Positions 34,110-43,562 are shown, counted from the stretch's first letter. The stretch is 64,000 bases of DNA from Chthonobacter rhizosphaerae (GCF_013839525.1 NZ_JACDIS010000001.1:62001-126000); one strand, 5' to 3'. A program made the numbers and translations. The notes: generated by a model not told the origin, from the sequence alone.

Positions 34110-34318
34110 GGGTCGGGTCTTCAGGCCTTGTGGGCTTGGTGCCGCGGATCCTTCCCCTCGGGGAAGGCGGTCGGCGGGGCCGACCGGAAGGGGTTGATGT
34201 GGACCGCCGTCCGGCGGCTCCGCCTCTGGAGTTCCCGTGCGGCGGCCAAGGACGAAGGCGGGCCCTCCCTCTCGCCGCGCTCGAACCCTCCCTCAAGGGG
34301 AGGGGTTCGGGAACGCCC
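34110..34318. repeat. cobT-cobS spacer with two intergenic hairpin motifs
   Basis: Two palindromic blocks: CTTCCCC-TC-GGGGAAG near 34150-34165, and a longer one near 34278-34306 with CGAACCC and GGGTTCG-type arms around a CTCCCT/GGGGAGG core. They resemble the dispersed intergenic inverted repeats of rhizobial genomes. No gene seen. Confidence 0.5.
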
Positions 34319-35305
34319 TCAGCCGAGCACCATGTTGGCGGCGCTTTCCGGCAGTTCCCGGCCGAAGCAGCGCTGGTAGAACTCCGCCACCAGGGCGCGC
34401 TCCATCTCGTCGCACTTGTTGAGGAAGGTCACCCGGAAGGCGAAGCCGAGGTCGCCGAAGATGGCGGCGTTCTCCGCCCAGGTGAGCACCGTGCGCGGGC
34501 TCATGACCGTGGAGAGGTCGCCGTTGACGAAGGCCGAGCGGGTCATGTCGGCGACGCGGACCATCTTGCCGACGGTCTGGCGCCCCTCCTCGCCCTTGTA
34601 CTGCTTGGCCTTCGCCAGGATGATGTCGACTTCCTTGTCGTGCGGCAGGTAGTTGAGCGTGGTGACGATCGACCAGCGGTCCATCTGGCCCTGGTTGATC
34701 TGCTGGGTACCGTGGTAGAGGCCGGACGTGTCGCCGAGACCGACGGTGTTCGCGGTGGCGAACAGCCGGAAGGCCGGATGCGGGCGGATGACCCGGTTCT
34801 GGTCGAGCAGGGTCAGCTTGCCGGCCACCTCCAGCACGCGCTGGATCACGAACATCACGTCCGGACGGCCGGCGTCGTACTCGTCGAACACGAGCGCGGT
34901 GTTGGTCTGCAGCGCCCAGGGCAGGATGCCGTCGCGGAACTCGGTCACCTGCTTGCCGTCGCGGATCACGATGGCGTCCTTGCCGACGAGATCGATGCGG
35001 CTGATGTGACTGTCCAGGTTGACGCGCACCAGCGGCCAGTTGAGCCGGGCGGCCACCTGCTCGATGTGGGTCGACTTGCCGGTGCCGTGATAGCCGGACA
35101 CCATGACGCGCCTGTTGTGCGCGAAGCCGGCCAGGATAGCGAGCGTGGTGTTGCGGTCGAACAGATAGTCCGGATCGTAGTCGGGAACGTACTCGTTGGC
35201 TTCCGAATAGGCCGGAACCTCGAGATCGCTGTCGATGCCGAACACCTGGCGGGCCGAGATCTTGAGGTCCGGAAGGGGCGCGGCGTCGATCGCAGTCTGA
35301 ACCAT
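34319..35305 (-). CDS. cobS: Aerobic cobaltochelatase subunit CobS
   Basis: 328-residue AAA+ ATPase of the cobaltochelatase. Walker [11 protein letters not shown], Walker [10 protein letters not shown], sensor region [20 protein letters not shown] and the Arg-containing DRWSI motif are all intact. The N-terminus has the conserved [15 protein letters not shown] segment. Length equals known CobS. GGAGG lies just before the ATG at 35305. First gene of the cobS-cobT-esterase transcript. Confidence 0.96.
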   Translation of the reverse strand: MVQTAIDAAPLPDLKISARQVFGIDSDLEVPAYSEANEYVPDYDPDYLFDRNTTLAILAGFAHNRRVMVSGYHGTGKSTHIEQVAARLNWPLVRVNLDSHISRIDLVGKDAIVIRDGKQVTEFRDGILPWALQTNTALVFDEYDAGRPDVMFVIQRVLEVAGKLTLLDQNRVIRPHPAFRLFATANTVGLGDTSGLYHGTQQINQGQMDRWSIVTTLNYLPHDKEVDIILAKAKQYKGEEGRQTVGKMVRVADMTRSAFVNGDLSTVMSPRTVLTWAENAAIFGDLGFAFRVTFLNKCDEMERALVAEFYQRCFGRELPESAANMVLG

Positions 35306-35498
35306 GGAACCTCCAGGAGGCGCGCGGCGGGACGGTCTGGCGCGCGCCGAACTCGGATCGCGGGGTGCTGGATCCCCGGCTTGGCGAAAATCGGGTGACG
35401 TCCGCCGGAGGGCCGCACCCGTGCGGGTGTCGAACAGGCAAGATCCGTGCCCGGTCAACGATGCCGAGGCGGCAAAGCTGCCCGGGACGGCGGCGACG

Positions 35499-36122
35499 TT
35501 AGCAGAAGCCCGCCGCCTTGAGGTAGTTATAGGCTTGGATGATTTGCCGCAACCGTTCCTCGGACGTGCGGTCGCCGCCGTTGGCGTCCGGATGATGCCG
35601 CTTCACCAGCACCTTGAACTGCGCCTTGATGTCGGCCTTGTCGGCGTCGATGTCGACGCCGAGGGTGTCGAACGCCTTCTGGGTGGCCGAGGACACCCGG
35701 CGCTTGGGCGTCTCCACCCGGGCGTGGGAGCCGGCCGGACGCGAGCCGTGGAACATGCCGAACGGGTCGTGCACCGTCGCGTCGGGCGACACGGTGGCGT
35801 CGCGCGTGCCGTCCGCCGCCTGGCCCCAGCGGTTGACGCCCATGGTCCAGGTCGGGCGGTGTCCGGTCAGGGCGTCGCGCTGGTAGGCCTGGATGGCGTC
35901 GTCGCCCATGCCGGCGAAATAATTGTAGGACTTGTTGTAGAGGCGGACGTGGTCGATGCAGAAACGGTGATACTTACCCTCCTGCCCGCGACCCTTCGGC
36001 GCCTTGTGCTCGCCGGCGAGGTCGCAGCCCTCCCACTCGCAGGGCGGGAACTCGGCCCGGGCCTGCTCGGCCGCGTCGGGCCGGATCCTGATCTTGTCGA
36101 ACAGCTTGGAGTTCATTTTCAT
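35499..36122 (-). CDS. DnaJ-domain protein of the cobS-linked family
   Basis: 207 residues. Unlike classic DnaJ, the J-domain is at the C-terminus (about 140-207): [34 protein letters not shown] with the invariant HPD, then [13 protein letters not shown]. The N-terminal 70 residues contain a Cys/His arrangement (C-x4-C ... H-x2-C-x2-H) that might bind a metal. This architecture is a conserved neighbour of cobS in Hyphomicrobiales. It could recruit Hsp70 to the chelatase or another client; inference. ATG at 36122 gives MKMNSK. Confidence 0.87.
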   Translation of the reverse strand: MKMNSKLFDKIRIRPDAAEQARAEFPPCEWEGCDLAGEHKAPKGRGQEGKYHRFCIDHVRLYNKSYNYFAGMGDDAIQAYQRDALTGHRPTWTMGVNRWGQAADGTRDATVSPDATVHDPFGMFHGSRPAGSHARVETPKRRVSSATQKAFDTLGVDIDADKADIKAQFKVLVKRHHPDANGGDRTSEERLRQIIQAYNYLKAAGFC

Positions 36123-36248
36123 GGTCGGTGGAGTATGGGGTGCGACACCCCCCTCGGCAAGCGGCCACACGGGATCGAAAAAGACCAATCCATGCATGAC
36201 AGCCGCGTCGCGCGAGCGACTTGTCGAGCCTGACCAGGAGACAGACCG

Positions 36249-36512
36249 ATGACCCGACGACAGGACCGGATCGTCCGCGCCCTCACCCAGGCCTTCGCGC
36301 CGCTGGAACTCCAGGTGGAGGACGACAGCCACCGCCACCATGGGCACGCGGGCGCCCGGCCGGGAGGCGAGACCCACTATTCGGTGCGCATCGTGGCCGA
36401 GGCCTTCACCGGCAAGTCGGCGGTGGCGCGGCACCGGCTGGTCAACGAGGCGCTCGCGGACGAATTCAAGTCCGGCCTCCACGCGCTCGCCATCGACGCG
36501 CGCTCGCCCTGA
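36249..36512 (+). CDS. BolA family protein
   Basis: 87 residues with the BolA fold: FAPLELQVEDDSHRHHGHAG, then HYSVRIVAEAFTGKSAVARHRLVNEAL and a final HALAIDARS. The His/His-Gly loop and the C-terminal His are the [2Fe-2S] ligands shared with a monothiol glutaredoxin in other BolA proteins. It is divergent from the dnaJ-like gene. GGAG sits 8 bases before the ATG. Likely role in iron-sulfur or iron homeostasis. Confidence 0.92.
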   Translation: MTRRQDRIVRALTQAFAPLELQVEDDSHRHHGHAGARPGGETHYSVRIVAEAFTGKSAVARHRLVNEALADEFKSGLHALAIDARSP

Positions 36513-36525
36513 GGACCTTTCGCCG

Positions 36526-37674
36526 TCAGCCGGCGAGTTCGTCGTGGAGGAAGGCCTTCACGGCCTCCCCGGGCACGTCCCTGGCGATGAAGCTCTGGCC
36601 GATGCCGCGGGTGAGGATGAAGGTGAGCGCGCCCCGGCTCACCTTCTTGTCCTGGGCGATGAGGGCGAGGAGCCCGTCCGCGTCCGGGATGCCGCCCGGC
36701 ACCTGGTCGAGCCGGGTCGGCAGGCCGACGGCCTCGAAGTGACGGCGGACCCGGATCGCGTCGTCCGGCCCCATCAGGTTCATGCGCACCGAGAAATCGT
36801 GGGCGAGCACCATGCCGATGGCGATCGCCTCGCCGTGGACGAGACGGTCGGAATAGCCGGTGGCCGCCTCCAGCGCATGGCCGAAGGTGTGGCCGAGGTT
36901 GAGGAGCGCCCGGTCGCCGGTCTCCTTCTCGTCGCGGGCCACGATCGCCGCCTTGGACCGGCACGAGACCGCGATGGCGCGGGTGCGGGCCGGGCCGCCG
37001 GCGAACACCTGCCGCCAGGTCTCCTCCAGCCAGGCGAAGAAGCCCGCGTCGTCGATGAGGCCGTACTTGGCGACCTCCGCGTAGCCGGCCCGGAAGTGGC
37101 GCTCCGACAGGGTGTCGAGCACCGCCGTGTCGGCGAGGACGAGGTCCGGCTGGTGGAAGACGCCGACGAGGTTCTTGCCGTGGCGGACGTTGATGCCGGT
37201 CTTGCCGCCGACCGAGGAGTCCACCTGGGCGAGAAGCGTGGTCGGCACCTGGACGAAGCGCATGCCGCGGCGGACGACGCCCGCGACGAAGCCGGAGAGA
37301 TCGCCCACCACGCCGCCGCCGAGGGCCACGACCGCGTCGCCGCGCTCGTAGCGCCCGCCGATCACCTGATCCACCACGCTCTCGAACACCGGGAAGGACT
37401 TCGACCCCTCCCCCGGCGGAATGACGACGGCGCCCGCGTCCACGCCCGCCTCGTCGAAGCCGGCCTTCAGGGCGTCCAGGTGCCGCGCCGCCACGGTCTC
37501 GTCGGTGACGATGCAGGCGCGCGCCTTCGGCAGCACGGCGCGGACCAGCCGCCCGGCCTCGGCGAGGAGACCGTCGCCGATGAGGATGTCGTAGGACCGG
37601 TCGCCGAGCGCCACCGGCACCCGGACCGGGCCGGTTTCGCCGGCTCCGGCGCGGCTGGAGTCGTCGGCGCTCAT
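36526..37674 (-). CDS. aroB: 3-dehydroquinate synthase
   Basis: 382 residues. Converts DAHP to 3-dehydroquinate in the shikimate pathway with NAD and a divalent metal. Seen: PPGEGSKSF, the NAD loop ALGGGVVGDLSGFVAG, VPTTLLAQVDSSVGGKTGIN, the metal-ligand Glu in GYAEVAKYGLI, and the His pairs in LLNLGHTFGHALE and HGEAIAIGM. ATG overlaps the aroK stop (ATGA), the usual aroK-aroB coupling in this group. Confidence 0.97.
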   Translation of the reverse strand: MSADDSSRAGAGETGPVRVPVALGDRSYDILIGDGLLAEAGRLVRAVLPKARACIVTDETVAARHLDALKAGFDEAGVDAGAVVIPPGEGSKSFPVFESVVDQVIGGRYERGDAVVALGGGVVGDLSGFVAGVVRRGMRFVQVPTTLLAQVDSSVGGKTGINVRHGKNLVGVFHQPDLVLADTAVLDTLSERHFRAGYAEVAKYGLIDDAGFFAWLEETWRQVFAGGPARTRAIAVSCRSKAAIVARDEKETGDRALLNLGHTFGHALEAATGYSDRLVHGEAIAIGMVLAHDFSVRMNLMGPDDAIRVRRHFEAVGLPTRLDQVPGGIPDADGLLALIAQDKKVSRGALTFILTRGIGQSFIARDVPGEAVKAFLHDELAG

Positions 37675-38342
37675 GGGGTCTCCTCGTGGGGCGTGTCGTG
37701 GGACCGGTCGGCGGGCTCGTCGCCGGCGCGGGTCTCCAGCGCCTGCAGCACCAGGTCGACCACCTGGTCGTGGGGAACGTCGTGGGACGGGACGGTGAGG
37801 TCGGCGAGGGCGTAGACCGGATACCGTTCCTCCACCAGCCGCCGCAGGGTGCCCTCCGGGTCCGGCGTCTGCAGCAGGGGGCGGTTGGCGCGGCGCTTCA
37901 CCCGGTCGAACAGGACGGCGACGTCCGCCTTCAGCCAGACCGAGACGCCCGCCTCGGCGATGGCGCGCCGGGTTTCCGGGTTCATGTAGGCGCCGCCGCC
38001 GGTGGCGATGACCTGCTGGCGTTCGCGCAGGAGGCGGGCGATCACCCGGCGCTCGCCGTCGCGGAAATAGGCCTCGCCGTGCTCGGCGAAGATCTCCGGT
38101 ATCGACTTGTTGGCCGCCGCCTCGATGGCGTGGTCGGCGTCCACGAACGGCAGGCCGAGGCGCACGGCGAGCCGCTTGCCGACGCTCGTCTTGCCCGCCC
38201 CCATCATGCCGACGAGCACGATCGACCGGCCGCCGAGCCCGGGCAGGATGGCGGCGGCCCGGTCCGGATCCGCCGGGGCGGCCGGCACGAGCGCTTCGGC
38301 CGGATGAGGATCGGCGAGAACGCCGGGGTGGTTGTCCGTCAT
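37671..38342 (-). CDS. aroK: Shikimate kinase
   Basis: 223 residues; phosphorylates shikimate at the 3-OH with ATP. Walker A GMMGAGKTSVGKRL, shikimate-binding DADHAIE, FRDGERRVI and the GGGAYMNPE motif are present, with a LID region around RRANRPLL. The N-terminal about 45 residues are an extra Pro/Asp-rich extension compared with the E. coli enzyme, common in Hyphomicrobiales. First gene of the aroK-aroB operon, divergent from the xerD operon. Confidence 0.96.
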   Translation of the reverse strand: MTDNHPGVLADPHPAEALVPAAPADPDRAAAILPGLGGRSIVLVGMMGAGKTSVGKRLAVRLGLPFVDADHAIEAAANKSIPEIFAEHGEAYFRDGERRVIARLLRERQQVIATGGGAYMNPETRRAIAEAGVSVWLKADVAVLFDRVKRRANRPLLQTPDPEGTLRRLVEERYPVYALADLTVPSHDVPHDQVVDLVLQALETRAGDEPADRSHDTPHEETP

Positions 38343-38493
38343 GACCTTGTTCTTGCGGCCCGGCCTCGCGATCTGTCAAGCGAGGGGAGGCTCCGGAACC
38401 GCCGCGTGCGGGCGCCATCGGCAAAACCGCCCCGGCTTGGCGCGGGCGCCGGCGTGGCGCACCATCCTTGCCGATCGTTAACCCTTCTCCCCC

Positions 38494-38697
38494 ATGGTCG
38501 ACGTCATGCCCACGCTCACCCGTTTCGTCCGCACCGTCGTCCTGGCCGTGGGCTTCGTCTACGCGGTGCTTTGGTCGCTGGCCACCCTGGTGGAACCCCG
38601 GTCTCGCCTGATGAGCGAGCCCGTGGACAGCCGCATCCTGCGCGATGCGGGCCGGGCGCCGGCGATCCGGGCGGAGAGGATCGATCCGAATGGCTGA
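38494..38697 (+). CDS. Small single-helix membrane protein upstream of xerD
   Basis: 67 residues (63 if the ATG at 38506 is used). One hydrophobic helix (TVVLAVGFVYAVLWSLATLV) near the N-terminus and a hydrophilic tail with a SEPVDSRI segment. Its stop overlaps the xerD start by 8 bases, a hint of coupling, and comparable short membrane proteins lie ahead of xerD in related genomes to my knowledge. No good Shine-Dalgarno for either start. Function unknown. Confidence 0.55.
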   Translation: MVDVMPTLTRFVRTVVLAVGFVYAVLWSLATLVEPRSRLMSEPVDSRILRDAGRAPAIRAERIDPNG

Positions 38698-39619
38698 CGG
38701 ACACCTGGTCGAGGCCTTCCTGGAGGCGATGAGCGTGGAGCGCGCCGCCGCCGACAACACCCTCTCGGCCTATGCCCGGGACCTGGAGGACTATCGCGCC
38801 CACCTGGCGGCCCGGGGCCGGGACGTGGCGAGCGCCGACCGGCCGGACGTGGAGGCCTACATGGCGAGCCTCGCCGGCCGCGGCTTCGCCCGCTCGTCCC
38901 AGGCGCGGCGCCTGTCGGCGGTGCGCCAGCTGCACAAGTTCCTCTATGCGGAAGGCCACCGGGGCGACGACCCGACCACCACGGTGGACCGGCCGAAGGC
39001 CTCGCGCGGGTTGCCGAAGGTGCTCTCGGTGGCGGACGTGGACCGCATGCTGACCGCCGCCCACGAGGCCGCCCGGGCGCCTGTGGAGAAGCCGGCCGAC
39101 GCGCTGCGGCCGGCCCGCTTCGCCGCCATGCTGGAGGTGCTCTACGCCTCGGGCCTGCGCGTCTCCGAGCTCATCAGCCTGCCGGCCTCGTCGATCCGCC
39201 CGGACACCCGGGCCATGACCGTGCGCGGCAAGGGCCGCAAGGAGCGGCTGGTGCCGCTCGGCCCCAAGGCCCGGGAGGCGGTGCTGCACCATCGGGCGCT
39301 GATGAAGGCCGCCGGCCGCCACCAGGGCAGCCGGTTCGCCTTCCCGGCCCTCAGCGAGACCGGCCATGTGACCCGCCAGGCCTTCGCGCGCGACCTGAAG
39401 GAGTTCGCCGCCGGCCTCGGCATTCCGGCCGCCAAGGTGTCGCCCCACGTGCTGCGCCATGCCTTCGCCAGCCACCTTCTCGCCGGCGGCGCGGACCTGC
39501 GCGTCGTGCAGGAACTGCTCGGCCACGTGGACATCGCCACCACCCAGATCTACACCCACGTGCAGGACGAGCGGCTGACCCGGCTCGTCACCGATCACCA
39601 CCCTCTGGCGCGCACCTGA
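38690..39619 (+). CDS. xerD: Site-specific tyrosine recombinase XerD
   Basis: 309 residues. Acts with XerC at dif to resolve chromosome dimers. The N-terminal SAM-like DNA-binding domain (AFLEAMSVERAAADNTLSAYARDL) is followed by the catalytic domain with all six residues: Arg in YASGLRVSEL, Lys in KGRKERLVPL, HxxR in HVLRHAFASH, His in LLGHVDIATTQ and the nucleophile Tyr in QIYTHV. Position beside accA and aroK is the conserved place of xerD, rather than xerC, in this order. It is not linked to any mobile element. Confidence 0.93.
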   Translation: MADGHLVEAFLEAMSVERAAADNTLSAYARDLEDYRAHLAARGRDVASADRPDVEAYMASLAGRGFARSSQARRLSAVRQLHKFLYAEGHRGDDPTTTVDRPKASRGLPKVLSVADVDRMLTAAHEAARAPVEKPADALRPARFAAMLEVLYASGLRVSELISLPASSIRPDTRAMTVRGKGRKERLVPLGPKAREAVLHHRALMKAAGRHQGSRFAFPALSETGHVTRQAFARDLKEFAAGLGIPAAKVSPHVLRHAFASHLLAGGADLRVVQELLGHVDIATTQIYTHVQDERLTRLVTDHHPLART

Positions 39620-39710
39620 GACCGGCCGCCCGCGGCTGTGTCCGGGACCGCCGGACCCGGGGCGGCAGCGGCCCGCCGGCCGGTTCGCGCCCGGCCGCGC
39701 TTGACAAGCG

Positions 39711-39739
39711 GCCGGGTTCGACGCCAGTGTCCGCGCCGT
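39711..39739 (+). promoter_or_regulatory. Candidate accA promoter
   Basis: TTGACA, 17-base spacer, CCAGTG. Perfect -35, weak -10; about 90 bases before the accA start. Confidence 0.4.
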
Positions 39740-39829
39740 CGCGATCCCCCCGCCGGGCAGTGCCTGCCGTGACGCGGTGCGCCTTTCCCGCCGACCGCCG
39801 TCGGCCGGCGCGTGACCATTGAGAGACGG

Positions 39830-40789
39830 ATGCGAAGCTATCTCGAGTTTGAAAAGCCGGTGGCCGACCTGGAAGGCAAGGTCCAGGAGCTGAAGGCGCT
39901 GTCCCAGTCGGGCGAGGCCGTGGCCATCGACGACGACGTCGCCAAGCTGGAGGCGAAGGCCGCCCAGGCGCTGGTGGACATCTACGCCAAGCTGACGCCC
40001 TGGCAGAAGACCCAGGTGGCCCGCCATCCGGACCGGCCCCACGCGCTCAACTACATCCAGGGCCTGATCACCGACTGGACCCCGCTCGCGGGCGACCGCT
40101 CGTTCGGCGAGGACGCCGCGATCGTGGCCGGGCTCGGCTCGTTCCGGGGTCGCCCGGTGGCCGTCCTCGGCCAGGAGAAGGGCAACGACACCCAGAGCCG
40201 GATCAAGCACAACTTCGGCATGGCGCGGCCGGAAGGCTACCGCAAGGCGATCCGCCTGATGGAGATGGCCGAGCGGTTCCGCCTGCCGGTGATCTCGTTC
40301 GTGGACACCGCCGGCGCCTATCCGGGCGTGGACGCGGAGGAGCGCGGCCAGGCCGAGGCCATCGCCCGCTCCACCGAGGCCTGCCTGAAGCTGACGGTGC
40401 CGAACGTGGCGCTCGTCATCGGCGAGGGCGGCTCCGGCGGCGCCATCGCGGTCGCCACCTGCAACCGCGTCTACATGCTGGAGCATTCCATCTACAGCGT
40501 GATCTCGCCCGAGGGCGCCGCCTCCATCCTGTGGAAGGACAGCGCCAAGGCCCAGGACGCGGCCACCGGCATGAAGATCACCGCCCAGGACCTGATGCGC
40601 TTCGGCATCATCGACGGCATCGTGAAGGAGCCCATGGGCGGCGCCCACCGGGACCCGGAGGCGGTGATCGCCGCCGCCGGCGAAACCCTGGAGGGCGCCC
40701 TGGCCGAGCTCTCCGCCCTGTCGCCGGCCGACGTGAAGAAGGCCCGGCGCGACAAGTTCCTGGCCATCGGGCGGGAGCTCAAGGTCTGA
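39830..40789 (+). CDS. accA: Acetyl-CoA carboxylase carboxyltransferase subunit alpha
   Basis: 319 residues, the family length. With AccD transfers the carboxyl group from biotin to acetyl-CoA, the first step of fatty acid synthesis. Diagnostic stretches: [15 protein letters not shown] at the start, [52 protein letters not shown] and [10 protein letters not shown]. Start at the ATG of MRSYLEF (GAGAGA just upstream), not the GTG six codons earlier. Confidence 0.97.
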   Translation: MRSYLEFEKPVADLEGKVQELKALSQSGEAVAIDDDVAKLEAKAAQALVDIYAKLTPWQKTQVARHPDRPHALNYIQGLITDWTPLAGDRSFGEDAAIVAGLGSFRGRPVAVLGQEKGNDTQSRIKHNFGMARPEGYRKAIRLMEMAERFRLPVISFVDTAGAYPGVDAEERGQAEAIARSTEACLKLTVPNVALVIGEGGSGGAIAVATCNRVYMLEHSIYSVISPEGAASILWKDSAKAQDAATGMKITAQDLMRFGIIDGIVKEPMGGAHRDPEAVIAAAGETLEGALAELSALSPADVKKARRDKFLAIGRELKV

Positions 40790-41041
40790 CCGCCCGCGAC
40801 GTCTCCGGTCGGACCGGGGACGGCCGCGGCGAGGCGGCCCGGGTTGCCCGGGGGGTTGCGTCGGCGGCCGGTTTCGGCGGATGCTGTGAATGTGGGTGAC
40901 ATCCTTCATATGGGATACCGCATACGATCCGTTCCGGTAACGGTCTGGTAAGGGTATCCGTCAAGGATGAATTCAGGCTTGTCCGAGGGGCTGGTGGGGC
41001 ATCCCTCGTTTCCGACGACCGGGCGATCAGGCAGGAATATC

Positions 41042-42586
41042 ATGGCTTCCACGACTTTGCGGCGGGCGGCTGCCCGTCTTCTCGGCGCGGCCCTCCTCAC
41101 CGGCGTCCTGATGGGCTGCCAGGCGGACGAACTCGGCTACGGGCCGAAGCATCTTCGCGAAGTGTCGGCCCAGACCAAGGCCACCATGGCCAAGCTCGGG
41201 GTGGAGACCACCGCGCCGGTCCTGATGCGCATCTTCAAGGAAGAGAACGCCTTCGAGGTCTGGCGCAAGGACAAGGCCGGCCGCTACGTGCTGGTGAAGA
41301 GCTACGAGATCTGCAAGTGGTCGGGCAACCTCGGCCCGAAGATCCGGGAAGGCGACCGGCAGGCCCCCGAGGGCTACTACACGATCACGCCGGCCCTGAT
41401 GAACCCGAACTCCCAGTACTATCTGGCGTTCAACACCGGCTTCCCGAACGCCTACGACCGGTCGAACGGCCGCACCGGCACCGCCCTGATGGTGCACGGC
41501 GCCTGCTCGTCGCGCGGCTGCTACGCCATGACGGACGAGCAGATCCAGGAGATCTACGCCATCGCCCGCGACGCCTTCCGGGGCGGGCAGAGGTCGTTCC
41601 AGCTGCAGGCCTACCCGTTCCGCCTGACGCCGGAGAACATGGCGCGGCACTGGAACGACCCGAACATGCCGTTCTGGAAGATGCTGAAGGTGGGCTACGA
41701 CCACTTCGAGCTGACCCGGATGGAGCCGAAGGTCGACGTGTGCGGCCGCCGCTACGTGTTCAACGCCAAGCCCAAGGACGGCGTGGAGATGTCGCCCGTG
41801 CGCGACTGCCCCGTGCTGGAGGTGCCCGAGGAACTGCGCATGGCGGCCGAGCGCAAGGCCGCCGAGGACGAGCAGAAGGCCATGGTGATCGCCCAGCGGC
41901 TGGACGGCGAGAAGAAGGCCGCCGAGGAGCGCGAGATGATGATCGCGGCCCGCAAGGCCGAGGAGATCCGCGTCGCCGAGGAGCGCCGCCTGCTGCTGCA
42001 GGAGCGCGGCAAGGCGCTGGCCTCCCTGTTCGGCGGCTCCGCCGAGCCGGCCCCTGCCGAAGCCACGGTGGCCGAGGGGAGTGTGGCCGAGACGACGGCG
42101 ACCATGGCCGCCGCCGCGCCCCTGCCGACGACCGGCCCGAACGGCGAGCCGCTGCCGCGCCGCAATCCGCGCGTGGACACCACCGCCCTCGCCATGGCGC
42201 CGGCGGAGGCCACCCAGGCGCGGACGAGCAGCTCCATGTTCTCGCGCCTCTTCTCCTTCGGAGGCGAGGCCGCCTCCACCGACGACGGCGCGCTCGCCGG
42301 GTCGGTGGCGACCGCCGCGCCGACCGCCGGATCCGACGCGAGCGCCGCCGTGACGGCGGTGGTGCCGACCGAGCCCCCGGCCGCGGCGGCGACGGCCGCT
42401 GTCCCGACGACCGCCGCTCCGGCGGCCGCGCTCCCGACCGGCGCGCGGCCGGCGGCGGCCGCGGCGGCGGGAGCCGCTCCGGCCGGGACCACGCCGGCGG
42501 AGGCCCCCGCGCCGGCCGCGGTGGCGGACGCCACGCCGCCGGCTCCGGCGAAGTCGTCCTTCTGGCCGTTCGGCAGCCTCTTCTGA
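41042..42586 (+). CDS. L,D-transpeptidase family (YafK-like) lipoprotein
   Basis: 514 residues. Leader with lipobox VLMGCQ (Cys about residue 26), so it is membrane-anchored in the envelope. The YkuD-type catalytic domain (about 50-280) has the active-site HGACSSRGCYAM with H152 and nucleophile C160. Such enzymes form or cut L,D peptide bonds in peptidoglycan; YafK releases Braun lipoprotein. A coiled-coil rich in Glu, Arg and Ala (about 275-335) follows, then an Ala/Thr/Pro-rich tail of about 170 residues ending in a hydrophobic FWPFGSLF. AGGA lies 6 bases before the ATG. Single gene; an inverted pair GGATACC/GGTATCC sits upstream (40913-40959). Confidence 0.87.
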   Translation: MASTTLRRAAARLLGAALLTGVLMGCQADELGYGPKHLREVSAQTKATMAKLGVETTAPVLMRIFKEENAFEVWRKDKAGRYVLVKSYEICKWSGNLGPKIREGDRQAPEGYYTITPALMNPNSQYYLAFNTGFPNAYDRSNGRTGTALMVHGACSSRGCYAMTDEQIQEIYAIARDAFRGGQRSFQLQAYPFRLTPENMARHWNDPNMPFWKMLKVGYDHFELTRMEPKVDVCGRRYVFNAKPKDGVEMSPVRDCPVLEVPEELRMAAERKAAEDEQKAMVIAQRLDGEKKAAEEREMMIAARKAEEIRVAEERRLLLQERGKALASLFGGSAEPAPAEATVAEGSVAETTATMAAAAPLPTTGPNGEPLPRRNPRVDTTALAMAPAEATQARTSSSMFSRLFSFGGEAASTDDGALAGSVATAAPTAGSDASAAVTAVVPTEPPAAAATAAVPTTAAPAAALPTGARPAAAAAAGAAPAGTTPAEAPAPAAVADATPPAPAKSSFWPFGSLF

Positions 42587-42615
42587 GCATCGCCCGGCGA
42601 CACGCGAACACCCGT

Positions 42616-42641
42616 CCACGGCCCACTTCGGCGGGCCGTGG
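42616..42641 (+). terminator. Stable hairpin after the L,D-transpeptidase gene
   Basis: Perfect 9-bp stem CCACGGCCC / GGGCCGTGG with an 8-base loop, 30 bases past the stop, no T-tract. Confidence 0.4.
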
Positions 42642-42781
42642 CGCGTCCGGGGCCTGCGGCCCGGCCCCGTCGAGAGCGTCGGCGACACGCGCGCAACCGT
42701 GATCGCGGCACCGCGTCCGATGGGAGGATCGGGATCGTTTCCGACTTTCCCGGCCGCCATCGACGGGTTAAGCTCATCCCC

Positions 42782-43294
42782 ATGAGCACCGTGTCGATCG
42801 ATATCCGGCGTGCCCGGCTGGACGATGCCGCAGGCATCGCGGCCGTGCACGACCAGGCTTGGCGCTATGCCTACCGGGGGATTCTCCCGGGCATCGACCT
42901 TGAACGCATGGTGGAGCGCCGCGGACCCGCCTGGTGGTCCAAGGCCATCCGCCGGCACGTGATGGTCCTGGTGCTGGAGGTGGACGGCCAGGTGGTGGGC
43001 TATGCCACCGTCGGTCCCAGCCGCATGCGCACCTTGCCCTACAAGGGCGAGATCTACGAAATCTATCTCCTGCCGCAGTACCAGGGCCTCGGCCTCGGCC
43101 GGCGGCTGTTCCAGGCGGCCCGGCGCACCCTCGGCGACCTGAAGTTCAACGGCCTCGCCGTGCGGGCGCTGCGCGCCAACGACGGCGCGGTGGGCTTCTA
43201 CCGCCGGCTCGGCGGCCGCACCGTGGTGGAGACGGGCGAGCGGGTGGGCGACACCGTGCTGCCGGTGCTGGTGTTCGGCTGGGACGCCGGCTGA
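42782..43294 (+). CDS. GNAT family N-acetyltransferase
   Basis: 170 residues. Acetyl-CoA dependent transferase fold: N-terminal IRRARLDDAAGIAAVHDQAWRYAY, the central beta bulge EIYEIYLLPQYQGLGLGRRLF (motif A with Q-x-x-G-x-G/L), and the C-terminal NDGAVGFYRRLGGR. Small-molecule or ribosomal/antibiotic-type substrate cannot be assigned. No strong Shine-Dalgarno before the ATG. Followed by a 53-base tandem repeat. Confidence 0.9.
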   Translation: MSTVSIDIRRARLDDAAGIAAVHDQAWRYAYRGILPGIDLERMVERRGPAWWSKAIRRHVMVLVLEVDGQVVGYATVGPSRMRTLPYKGEIYEIYLLPQYQGLGLGRRLFQAARRTLGDLKFNGLAVRALRANDGAVGFYRRLGGRTVVETGERVGDTVLPVLVFGWDAG

Positions 43295-43307
43295 GCGGCG
43301 GCGGGCA

Positions 43308-43465
43308 GCCTTTCTTTCCAGTGCGGGTCCCGTTCCGGCGCAGCGTTCTTTTGAGGACCGCCCTCCTTTCCAGGGCGGAGTCCCTTTCCGGCGCGGCGTT
43401 CCTTCTGGTGCCGCCTTCCCTTCCAGTGCGGGTCCCGTTCCGGCGGCGCCTTCCTTTCCGGTTCG
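43308..43465. repeat. Tandem repeat, about three copies of a 52-53 bp unit
   Basis: Units at 43308-43359, 43360-43412 and 43413-43465. Units 1 and 3 share a 25-base identical core containing CCAGTGCGGGTCCCGTTCCG; unit 2 differs by substitutions and one indel. It is non-coding in the convergent gap between the GNAT and imuB genes. The pyrimidine bias (CTTTCC blocks) is on the plus strand. Confidence 0.75.
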
Positions 43466-43562
43466 GCCTTCGGGCGACGCCGTGCTCTTCTTCCGAAGCC
43501 CGGCGGCGGGGCCGGGATCCGGCCGGTCTCACCGCTTCCCGAGCCGGCCAGCCCTCTCCCGG

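Noticed and set aside
38690-39619. Phage or integron integrase
   Set aside because: Position between aroK and accA, full XerD motif set and no attachment sites or phage genes point to the housekeeping recombinase.
43146-43532. Minus-strand frames through the 53-base repeat encoding Arg/Asn-rich peptides
   Set aside because: They arise from the repeat and overlap the GNAT gene antisense; no start signal.
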